Origin: Paramecium pentaurelia
Taxonomy: Eukaryota > Ciliophora > Oligohymenophorea > Peniculida > Parameciidae
Assembly (NCBI GenBank): GCA_905183005.1
Contig: CAJJDO010000008.1
Coordinates: 436,927-500,926, forward strand
Reading direction: 5' to 3'
DNA length: 64,000 nucleotides
The notes below the pieces were generated by a model. It did not search any database. It was not told the DNA's origin and saw only the letters and a program-made list of their open reading frames with translations. The translations under genes and the position numbers were made by a program. Below, in pieces: positions 47,982 to 57,936 of this stretch (positions are counted from its first letter, which is position 1; each line of letters starts with the position of its first letter).

Positions 47982-49082
47982 TCAAACAAATTTCTATATG
48001 AATTAAGTGATTTCTGGGTCATGTCCTTATAATAATGAAATGCACTCATCAATAATTATTATTTATTAGCTTCTGTAATCAGTCAAACCATTATGACTAT
48101 TTTATGCATCATTGCAAGATTATTACCAGTCAGCATTTTCTTTTGTTTTAAGATTGACTAAATCTTAATAAATTGCAATATTGTTATTTAATTCTAATAA
48201 TAATTATTATTATTATTGCACATCAGCTCTTAATTCAGCAATTTTAGTATTTAATCTAGTATTTGCAAATTCATAACGAATTCTTATAATAAAATTTTAA
48301 TTTACTTAGTTTTAACAAAGTCTGCTTCTCTTTGATCATCAGCAATCATTTCTAATTTCTAAACTTAATAAACTTCATCAATTAAATCATCAATAATTCT
48401 AATTACTTTTTCTTGACTTGTTCCTTATTAGATTAAAGAAAGTGTTGAATGAATCAAAGTATAAAACATTGATGACTTTTAAATTTAATTTACTAATGTT
48501 ACTTTCTCTATAATTACATATATTTTCCTTATGGTTTTTCAATTAAATTAAAGCAGTTGGATCTGTTTTAATAGAACCAATAATCTTTTTAGCTTCACTT
48601 AATGCTCCAACAATAGATGTTAATTCATCTCTTTTACTTTCAAATTATTATCTTGATTCTTATCTTTATTAAATCAATTTATTTATTCTATCATTATTTC
48701 TCTATTCCTCACCTTCCTTATCCTCTGCTTAATGTCTTTTATCAAGTAATTTTTATTCAAGTGGACTTACTTATTCTTAAGCTTATGCTAATTTTGTTTA
48801 TGAATCTAATATTGTTTATGAATTTTAAGAAATGTGTGTTTCACATGTTTCCAATCTTTCAGATAATAATCCAGTATCTTCATCTTAATCATTTTGAATT
48901 CCTTTTTTTAACTCTTATAATAAATCTATTGTCTTTCCGAATGAGGATGGTTCTTCATTCAAAGTTAATTAGATTGCTTATAGCACAGTTTTTCCATATT
49001 CATTTTATGATATTTCATAAATTGATTTAGTGCAAATAACACAATTTATCAGAAGTATCAATAATAATGATGTTGCTCTCAT
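47982..49082 (-). CDS. secretory coiled-coil protein, trichocyst-matrix-protein-like, 350 aa
   Basis: Introns 48493-48517 (25 nt) and 48283-48305 (23 nt). The N-terminus is a signal peptide (RATSLLLILLINCVIC). The mature part is nearly all alpha-helical heptads with few Cys. The C-terminal region has the arrangement NADWQQSCNDAQ followed by GLTDYRSQQ, resembling the Cys/Trp element and the D-Y-R element of Paramecium trichocyst matrix and Tetrahymena granule lattice proteins. Those are proprotein-processed, Ca2+-responsive contents of dense-core secretory granules. The family call is an inference from composition and motif; a processing site cannot be placed. The upstream 445 nt (49083-49527) is its promoter side. 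Confidence 0.68.
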
Positions 49083-49527
49083 TAAAAACGAATATTAATA
49101 TTAATAATATTTAAAGTTATAATGAAAATATTGAATATCCATGAATTATAAAATGAATTAAAAAATTAAACACAAAATCTATTGAATATTTTATTATCAA
49201 TATTAAAGAAAATATATACTTAAGTCTTCGGATTTAAAATTCAAAAAATGAAAGATATCATAATTCTAGCATAGATAGAAGAGTAAAGTAATTACATTAA
49301 TGATTCATATTTAAGATTTCTTATAAGAAATAATTAAGCATTTTTAAATGTCTGACAAAATAAAAAATTATAAATTATATTTAAATAATGAATCACTATC
49401 CATATAATTAGACAAGATGAATGAATTCATAATTCAGGCTGTTGCTTTCATAAAAAATGCCCATGATTTTAGTTTATTTAAAAAAAATCATTATTATATA
49501 TAATTTTAATATAGCTAATTTATATCA
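49083..49527. promoter_or_regulatory. intergenic region upstream of the secretory gene, 445 nt
   Basis: AT-rich, with no ORF I would support on either strand. It lies 5' of the minus-strand secretory gene and 3' of the kinase gene to its right. Confidence 0.4.
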
Positions 49528-50719
49528 TCATTATGTCTTTTAAATGTTTGAAACTAAATCTGGTGCAGAATTACGTTATTACCCTTAAAAGTTAAATTTA
49601 ATTTGGGAATAATCTTATATTTATTGAGAGTTCTATATTTAAGATATTTGATTAAAATTTTATAATGGTTTTATTTGATTTTAGTTAGGAAACTATTTTT
49701 GTAGTTGATTATTAATGTTAAATTATTAAATTTAAGATTATTATTTAGGCGGAAGATTTAAATGAAGTGGAGGTTTTTAATTCTAATTGAAATTGGATGG
49801 GATTTAATTTGGTTATTTTAGATTCAATTATGTAGACTCTTTTATTTAAAGATTATTTAGGTTTACTTATGGTTTTTTTTCAACACTCTAAGATATTCTT
49901 TCTTCAATTATCTTTTTTATTTACTATAAATTAATTCTCTCTTATGGATTTCTAATAAGCATGTGCTTAAGTAAATTCTTATACTTAATTTCTAGAGCTT
50001 AAAGACTATCAATTTTTTTGTTTATATCAAGATTTAAAATTTGGCTATATATTTATTCAATAGTTTGACCTAGAATGATATATACATAAGGTACCTGAAA
50101 AAAGAGGGACATTTGTAAATAATTCATACATTACAGCCCCTAATGCCCAAATGTCAACACTTTTATCATAAGTTTATTTTAAAATCTACTCTGGGGCTAA
50201 ATAATAAGGAGTCCCAACGCATTCCGTTGCTAATCTATCAGATTACTTAGAAGTGCCAAAATCACATAATTTGTAAACCTCTTACATCATTCCACGATCT
50301 TCTAAATGACAAATGAGTATATTTTCTGGTTTGAGATCTCTATGAGCCAAACCTTCATTATGAAGCTCACTTAAGCCATTCATTATTTATTTCAATACAT
50401 ATCTTATATCTTTTGGATTAATTGTTTTTTTTTGAATTTAATCATAAAGTGAATGAGAACAATATTCCATCACTATATATATCAAATTGTTTTATTCTTA
50501 GTAATCGTAAATGTTGACGAGATTCTTGAAATTCTTTCCTTTAAAGACTTAAATTAATTTCTTTTCAGATTCACTAATTTTATTTTGAACTTTTATAGCA
50601 ACTATTTTTTTGGAACATAATATTTCGGCTTAATAAACTTTTCCAAATGAACCTTATCCTAAACAATTCTTAATTATATATTCTTTAGAATTAATTGATA
50701 GATGTAAAGGATAAGACAT
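49528..50719 (-). CDS. serine/threonine protein kinase, 388 aa
   Basis: One 25-nt intron (50070-50094). The kinase domain covers residues ~10-285: GQGSFGKVYQAE, VAIKVQ (Lys), HRDLKPEN (catalytic loop), CDFGTSK (DFG), GTPYYLAPEQ and DIWALGAVMYELF. The activation segment is short and has no acidic tail motif. The last ~95 residues are Gln/Asn/Pro-rich and unstructured, with most Gln as TAA/TAG. Group assignment is uncertain; the expanded ciliate kinome has many such single-domain kinases of ULK/CAMK-like type. It is the first of three kinase genes on the minus strand over 7 kb, which are not close copies of one another. Confidence 0.9.
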
Positions 50720-51276
50720 TGATTTTTTTAAATTTAAAATATAATAATTAATTCTAATCTAAAACATGAATAAAAAACACAGTAGTTAGCTTAATTATCA
50801 TTTGGTATTATAAATCTGCTATTTATCTTTCCAATATTCTAATTGGGAGTTAGTTTTTGATTTATGATAATTAGTCATGACTGTTAAAATTTTATAAATC
50901 TACTTAAATTTTTTTTCAATTTATTAATAGGCATAATGATGGAAATTCTGTTTTAATGTGAAGAAATACTTTTACTATTAGTATAAATTTCATGGGTCTT
51001 TGAAATCTTTATTATTCATATATAATTATATAAATCAATTATGAAGTGTTATATTGATGAACATAATAACACCATCACTTATTAAATCAAAATGTTTTTA
51101 TGACTAATAGGCTATTAATAGTAGGATTAGTATTTCAATCTTATAACCATACTAAACCATTTGGTTTCTTGCTATCAATATAATCAAAAAGAAAACCTAA
51201 ATACATGTAAAGTGCTAAATTAAAAATGAAATATATTATTACTTAGTCTATTTTTCATATTTTGATTATATAATTT
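50720..51276. other. intergenic or degenerate region, about 560 nt
   Basis: Contains only short frames. A plus-strand ATG at 50766 runs about 34 codons to TGA. It may hold the decayed 5' end of the broken Myb gene that follows: the expected start of the R2 repeat (the Trp-containing helix 1) is missing. No functional gene can be supported. Confidence 0.4.
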
Positions 51277-51615
51277 ATGCAGTTAGCTAGTTGAATATTA
51301 TGGCCCTCATAAATGGACTTATATTGCTTCCAAATTACCATGAAGAATAGAAAAATAATGCAGAGAAAGGTAATAATCTTATTAGATATTATGATTAGAT
51401 GGCATAATCATTTGAATCCACTAATTAACAAATAACCTTAGGATCTTGATGAAGAATGAATTTTATATCAATATCAAAAAGCAATTAGTAATAAATGGAC
51501 AGAAATAGCTGAGGATTTAGAAGGAAGAACATGTAATGCAATTAAAAATCATTGGAATTCATGTATGAAGAAGAGAATGCAAGATTTCAATGAAAAACTA
51601 TAAAACGTCAAATGA
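51277..51615 (+). pseudogene. R2R3-Myb DNA-binding domain broken by two in-frame TGA codons
   Basis: Reading 51277-51615 with one 29-nt intron (51370-51398) gives clear Myb repeats: LVEYYGPHKWTYIASKLP, RIEKQCRERWHNHLNP, then KWTEIAEDLEGRTCNAIKNH and WNSCMKKRM. TGA occurs at 51341-51343, where the R2 recognition helix normally has Gly (a GGA to TGA change), and at 51457-51459, where Trp is common in R3 of protist Mybs (TGG to TGA). The first Trp-containing helix of R2 is also missing. A dead gene is the simplest reading. Sequencing error at both sites, or TGA read as sense, are alternatives. Confidence 0.75.
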
Positions 51616-52506
51616 TAGTGTATACAAAAGGTTTGTATTCTATGATAATTTTGTAAATTTATTATTTATAAACTTTATAAACACATATTATTTTATATTG
51701 ATGACCAATTTATATAAAGGATTCTTTAATAAATCAAAAAAGTATCAATAACAGATTCAGATGAAGAAAATAAATATCCTAAAAAATAACCAATCCTTAA
51801 AAGTAGAGAAAAAGCACTGTTTTGAGAAAGTAGCATTATGTAATTTTAATAATTAATGAAAGAATGATTCAAAATAAATAACAATTCAGAAACATCCTAA
51901 AAGAAATTGGATGCATAAAAAATACTTTCTTTTCGAAAAAGCAGCAAAAGGATAGTACTAATTCAAATAAATAAAATTATTTATAATGGACTTAAACTTC
52001 ATTTTATAAAGAAATCTAAATGCATCGAGGTTTTTAGACCTTTAAAAGTGTTTTAATGTATAAGAGAATTAAAGCCATTGATATAAACTTTAGAAAAATA
52101 ATTTGCATTCCCAAAAATTGCATGGCTCCTTAGGCCAATCTTAATCAAGCACAGTTAAACCAACCATTAAGAAAATAAATTTTTTATAAAGTAATTATTA
52201 TTATATAGAAAATTTTACTTTGATGTAATAAACATTATTAAATAATTCATATTTGATGAAATTTAATAGAAATTCTCTCAATAAAATAATAAAAATTAAC
52301 AGAGATAAATGTAAATTCTAATAAAGAATTTTATAAATTATATCAAGTCTTGTCAATACTTAAAAATAATAATCTCATAATGGCAAGATGGGATAAAATT
52401 ATATCATATCCTACCATTTTTATTTCTGTTTAAATAATGTATATAAAACCAACAAAAATAATACGCTAGAAATTAAAATCCAAATGCAAATTAAAATTTA
52501 TAAGCT
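51616..52506. other. noncoding stretch, about 890 nt
   Basis: AT-rich. Fragments such as the frame around 51740-51830 are polar and could be a decayed C-terminus of the Myb gene, but TGA codons are frequent. Nothing functional can be supported. Confidence 0.4.
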
Positions 52507-53760
52507 TCAATATAATTTTTATGAATTAACAATCAATTCGTTTCCTTTTGCTTATAGTACTTTTAATATTTCCTCCTCACTTTTTTTATTCCAATACATA
52601 AATATTAATTGATTTGCAAATTTTTTATCTTTAATTTTTGATAAAATTTAAACTTGCAATCGAATTTAAATAGGATTTAATGATGGTTGTAATTATGAGC
52701 ATTTTTCAATCATTTTATTTTATGGCTCCTCTTAATAATTGATTTATTAAGAATTATTAATTTTATTTTCCTCATTCAATTTTTAATTATTTTCTTAATA
52801 CAAATTTTATTAAATTGTAGTGATAGCACTTTTTATTTTTATCTGACTTTATTATACATTTGTTGAATCATTTTGTAATATTTACTTTTATTTTTCAAAT
52901 TTTATCTCATCTAAGGCGATAAGTATCTACTCTATTTTTGGTCTTTTATTTGGATTCTTGTATAGGCATTTTTCACAAATGTTTCTTAAATCAAGATCAT
53001 ATATTTTATTTAATTTCTCCTTTATGTCTAAATTTTTAATTTAATCAAAAATCATTGAGATATTTCTTCCAGCAAATAATTATTCTTCTGAGAAAAACTC
53101 ATATATTATTACCCCCAAAGCCCAAACATCAACAGAGCAATCATAATTTTTAAAATCAGAATCATCATTCTAAATTAATTCTGGAGCCATGTAATAAGGA
53201 GTACCTATATTTACTGTATGATTGCCGCCACCTTATTTGGATATTTTTGAAAGCCCTAAATCGCAAATTTTTAAAAAAAGTTTATCTTATTTGTGAGTTA
53301 ATATATTTTAAGGTTTCAGATCTCTATGTATGATTTTGAAATTATGAAGTTCCCATATACCAAAAGCAATCTAGATATCAAAAATAATATACTTAAAAGA
53401 TCATATCTCTTATATCTTATATATTCAAATACTTTCTATTAATTTTTAGATAGTCTGAAAGATCGCCATTATTACAATAATCCATGACTATACAATCGTA
53501 TTCCATAAAACCTAATTTATATACAAATTTTTCATAACTCTTAGCTATGTTAAAAAGTTAATAACTTTTTAATTCACTCAATAATCATAAAAATAACTGT
53601 ACTCTATAATTGCTAATTCATAATTTGAGATTTCAAATTATTACAATTTTAAAGCATATTCTTTCTTATCTTCATCTTTAATCGCAAGATAGACTTATCC
53701 GTTAGCTCCCTTGCCTAATTCCTTTAAAATTGAGTAATTATTGATTCTTTATTATTACAT
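52507..53760 (-). CDS. protein kinase with DLG in place of DFG, 401 aa
   Basis: Introns 53577-53602 (26 nt) and 53371-53392 (22 nt) restore a frame of 402 codons. Landmarks: GKGANGQVYLA, YALKLQ (Lys), IVMDYCNNGDLSDYL (hinge), HRDLKPQN (catalytic loop), ICDLGLSKIS (DLG instead of DFG), GTPYYMAPELI and DVWALGVIIYEFF. The metal-binding Asp is kept, so activity is plausible; DLG also occurs in some active kinases such as NEK-type. The ~130-residue C-terminal part is Gln/Asn/Lys-rich with a final helical segment. The start at 53760 is the only ATG shortly before the glycine loop. Confidence 0.85.
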
Positions 53761-53879
53761 ATTAAATATTATTTTTATTTTTTAGTATAAAATTTAAATT
53801 TTGTTAATAATTAGTTTGTTTTATTCAGATTTGCTAATAAAATATTATAATTATTACTGATTATTCGATTTTTTCTAAA

Positions 53880-54206
53880 ATGAATCAGATTCAGCACTTT
53901 TATAACGTTTTTAGAGTATATATATTATATATTATAAAAATAGGTTAAATTAAGATCAATAATGGAGTGAGAAAATATTGCTTTAATAAGAGAACAAAAG
54001 ATCAAACTAATAGAAAAGCAAATCAAGTTATAAGATATGGATTAACTATATATGTTGAGTCATTCCTTTTTTTCAATTAAAACAAAGTTATTAATAATTA
54101 ATTTGATATTGAAGATTCACATTAGCATAAAATCTTAAAGATCTTTGAAAAAATTAAAGCAAAAATTTGGAAAATCCTGCCTGGATTATAAATATTCTCA
54201 GCGTGA
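53880..54206 (+). CDS. possible small ORF, 108 aa (doubtful)
   Basis: ATG to TGA, 109 codons, with only four TAA/TAG codons; composition is hydrophobic and Lys/Ile-rich. A second frame over 53970-54240 is also open and looks like a short coiled coil (LIREQKIKLIEKQIKL), so two frames compete and neither is convincing. The region may be a decayed gene. The following 300 nt (54207-54508) contain nothing I can support. Confidence 0.2.
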
Positions 54207-54508
54207 CAATCATGGTTAATGAATATCAGTTGTGTGGCAATTTTTGGTGTCAAGAATCGAAAATGATATACCATTAGACAGCATCAACCCAAAATATTAT
54301 AACATCTTCACATTTTAAATGAATTAAATAATAAATGGAAGAGTATTTATTTGTCTAGAATTTTATTCTTTTAAAATCATTAAGTGATTACATAAATAAT
54401 TAAGTGAAACTTAATCAATGCCAATTGTAACAAATTAGTTATTTAATTTGTAATAAAAATAAGTAAACTAAATTAATAATATTAATATTGATTATTCAAT
54501 AAACTATT

Positions 54509-56742
54509 TCATTTTTTTTTTGGAACTAAGAACTGCATTGGTATTGGAATTTTAATCTGTTATCTCAAAGCATTAAGCTCAATGAATTGAGGATGGACTT
54601 GCATTTATTTTGGAGGTAGAAACTTTTAAAATGGTAAGGTTTTGTACCATCCTCTAGGTAAAAATTAATTATGCACAATTTCTAAATTGATAATATTATG
54701 AATTTCTACTCTCTTATTATTCATATTTATATTAGTCATGGCAATCTAATTCTACTACACTTAATTTCCGAGTAGATGTATTACTCCTTTTTCCTAAAAT
54801 AACTAAATATTGTTATAATGTTTACTTGGAGGTTCAACGACTTTTTGATCTTAGGAAATTACACTAGTTTTTCTAATATAACCAAAAACTTAGGTATGAT
54901 TTTACTATTGTTATTTCTCTGTGTTTTAATTCAATATATTGTGAATGTTAGGAGTATTATGACCGCCATTATGGCTACTAAGTTTATGAACCGGTGATTA
55001 GTTAGAGGGAAGTGATTTTAATACATTAGATTATGAGACATTATTTAAAAATTGTATGGATTGTTAGGGTTATATGAGATGTGGTTGAGATTGTTATTAT
55101 TATTAGAATTAAGTAAGAGATGCTAGTTAAACTTTTTTAGGTGAATCAAATTGTTTATTCTCTGTTAGGGTATTCATAAGTTATTTTGGATTGTTGGCTG
55201 TAGTTGATCTAGATCTTTATTAAAGATCAACTGAGCTATTATTTTATTTTTTTGTTATAAATTAGACAATCTTTTTAGTTTTCTTTTTATTTTAATTAGT
55301 TCTTTTGATAAGAATAAGCTTACCGCTGTTTGTTTCAGCACATTCTTATGCATCTTAAATACTTTATTCGGATATTGAACGCTAAGAACCTTCTGTTTAC
55401 TGATTATTATTAACAGAATTGTATTAATTAAGCATATTTTCATCCATTACTTAACTACTATTAGGTTAATCTAAGTATAAGTCATGCTAATTTCGAGATG
55501 GGTCTATCAATCTTTTCAAAATGCTTTGATATTTAGGTGTTTCAACTCTATGGTTATGATTATGCTGTCTTGATTTAATTTATGCATGTTCAGCCATCAT
55601 TTCCTTCACATAAGATTTGTCTAGTAAACTCTATTATTATTATTATTATTAATGGACCTGGGATATTTTATTGCACTATTATATTTAAAGCAATAATTAC
55701 TTATTCTAAATAAGATGTATCAATCTTCTTAGTGTTTACACATCTCCAATAATCCTTAGACATCATCTTAATTACCATTAAAGCTTTAATAATTCTTGTA
55801 ACACGCTCTCTCATTGAAAATGACTTATACATCTCTGGCAAAGAGAGTGGAATTGGATCACTAATATTTCCTGTAATCCATGGATGATGTAAGATTTATT
55901 GTGCATTATATCTATGCATAGGATCCTCTGCAACGCATTTTAAGAAAAGATTTTTTGCCAATTAGTCAAAATCTTCAGGAAAATTCCATTACGGATTTTA
56001 CAGATGTTCGTACAGTTTCTCTCTATATTCATCTGCTGTTTATCCTTATACATATAATGGATGCTTTCCTCCTGTACATACCATGTACAATATTATTCCA
56101 CAACTCCAAATGTCAACTGGCTAATCTATTTATTTATATTGTTACTTTCGAGTAATGTTTATTAGTAAAGAATTCTGGAGCCATATAAATAAGTGTACCA
56201 CATTAACCACTAATGAGTAGTTGAGACCTTGTCGACAATCCAAAATCCACTATTTTCAAAGTTGTCATATCGTTTGGGTCTTCAAGTAAAAGGTTCTCTA
56301 GTATACATACAATCCTCACCTCAGGTTTAATGTCACGATGGACTACTCCTCTTTCATGAATGAATGCCACTGTTTTGAACAAAGTTTGCATTAATAGTCT
56401 TTTCTATTCATAACTCAATTAAAGTTTGTCTGCAAATAATCTTTTCAATTGCCCGTACTTAACCAAAGCCATTTCTATTAATAATCTTGTATCTGTTTCA
56501 TGAACTCTCTTAAACTACACTATATTTGGATGCTTCATTTGACTCAAAATGCTTGCTTCTGCTAGTATTTCTGAATAGCTTTTTCTACATTCTCGCTTAG
56601 GTACTAATTTGACAGCAACACTTTCTCCTTTAATGTTCTTTGCCTTAACCACCTTACCAAATCCTCCTGAACCTAAAAATTCTTCAAATTCATAGAAGTC
56701 ACTAAATTTATTTGCTACATCTCCAGAATCAAATTCATTCAT
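54509..56742 (-). CDS. serine/threonine protein kinase with long Gln-rich C-terminus, 719 aa
   Basis: Introns 56296-56319 (24 nt), 56121-56145 (25 nt) and 55676-55700 (25 nt); the spliced length is exactly 720 codons. Landmarks: LGSGGFGKVVKA, VAVKLV, HRDIKPENLLLED (split by the 24-nt intron inside PE/N), VDFGLST, GTLIYMAPEF, DIWSCGIILYMV and HRYNAQQILHHPWI. The domain (residues ~15-275) looks like CAMK/CDPK-type, but no EF-hands follow. The remaining ~440 residues are Gln/Asn/Ser-rich with a run of seven Gln (TAA/TAG) at the boundary, and end with a Pro-rich block (FQKFLPPKQMQVHPQF). First of the kinase group by distance from the WD40 gene. Confidence 0.9.
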
Positions 56743-57936
56743 TTAGAATTATTAATATATTAAAAAATTACTTTAATCAGTTCCTTTCTGAATCTTTCAT
56801 TATATTTTAATCATCAAAAATTCATTTATAGAATTCTTCTATTACTTCTAGAAAATATTTTTATTTGAATTTTTTGATCCTTTTAGAAAATATTGATATT
56901 TATAAGTTTAAATTCATTACCCAATAAGAGCATTCTAATTCAATTTTCTTCAGTAATCTCAATTAAATAATATAGTTGAAATATGTTTTAAAAATCCAGT
57001 TGATATTGATAAATCTGACATAAATGATAAATTTATTAAATTTAAAGTTTTGTTCTCAATAGCCATTAATACACAACTAAATTTCGATAATGAAATAAAA
57101 TTAAATGTACAATTATATCTTAATGACTATAATTGAAAATTTATATTAATATTTGTAATTCTAGTATTATAAAATTTTGGAGATTCTAATCATTCATACA
57201 AAATTTTAATTTTATTACACAATTAAATACTGAAGGTCTCTAAAAATGGCTTCAAAAATAAAGATTAGTAATAAATACTTTGTTTAATAACTTTACTTTG
57301 ATTTAAGAATAAATACTTAAATATTTAACTAGAAAAATTGATATTTTTTAAAGTTAGTTGATATATCATTTTATCTAAAAAGAATTCAAATTAGAATCAG
57401 AGTTATAAATTATATTGACTTTAATTCTGATAGACATCTGAAATTATGTTCATTTAAGATATTACAATTTTTTTTGAATCCTTCATCTAGATATAAACTC
57501 TATATCTTTAAATAAATTATGAAAATCTCTAAGATTATTTGAAATACTTAAAATCCTTAAAATTCCTGTAAATATTATTTTAAGAATATAATTATAAATT
57601 TAATAACAATTTAATTAATAGCGTAAATAATTTACAAAAACGTATTATCTTAATTTTTAATAATTTATTAATGAAATCCAATTATTCATCCTCTAAATTT
57701 TTTAAAATTCCAATTCATTTCTATCTATGATCATCATAAATAAATAGAAATTTTTGTAGTTTTATTGATTAATTAAATTTTTATTAGTCACATAGAATCT
57801 AATTCCATTAATATAGTTTTCCACGTAAAAACCATATTATACTTATCTAATATAATTTGATAAAAGTATGATATGAGACAGTAAATTATTAAAAATTTGG
57901 AATTTAATTACTAATAATTTATATAATTAATATAAT
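56743..57936. other. long intergenic region, about 1.2 kb
   Basis: Unusually long spacer for this genome, between divergent genes. Very AT-rich with frequent TGA in all frames. A minus-strand tract around 57480-57580 has leucine-patterned sequence (ILRILSISNNLRDF) that could be a remnant of a lost gene. No functional gene is supported. Confidence 0.4.

Noticed and set aside
48617..49030. 137-codon plus-strand ORF
   Set aside because: Antisense shadow of the secretory coiled-coil gene (47982-49082); its Phe/Ile/Leu-rich composition is the complement of Lys/Asn/Glu/Gln codons.
49532..49790. Plus-strand ATG frame of about 85 codons
   Set aside because: Lies wholly opposite the 3' end of the minus-strand kinase (49528-50719), whose frame is continuous and Gln-rich.
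55626..55655. ATT/TAA microsatellite suspected to be a regulatory repeat
   Set aside because: It encodes a run of seven Gln (TAA/TAG) in the 719-aa kinase.
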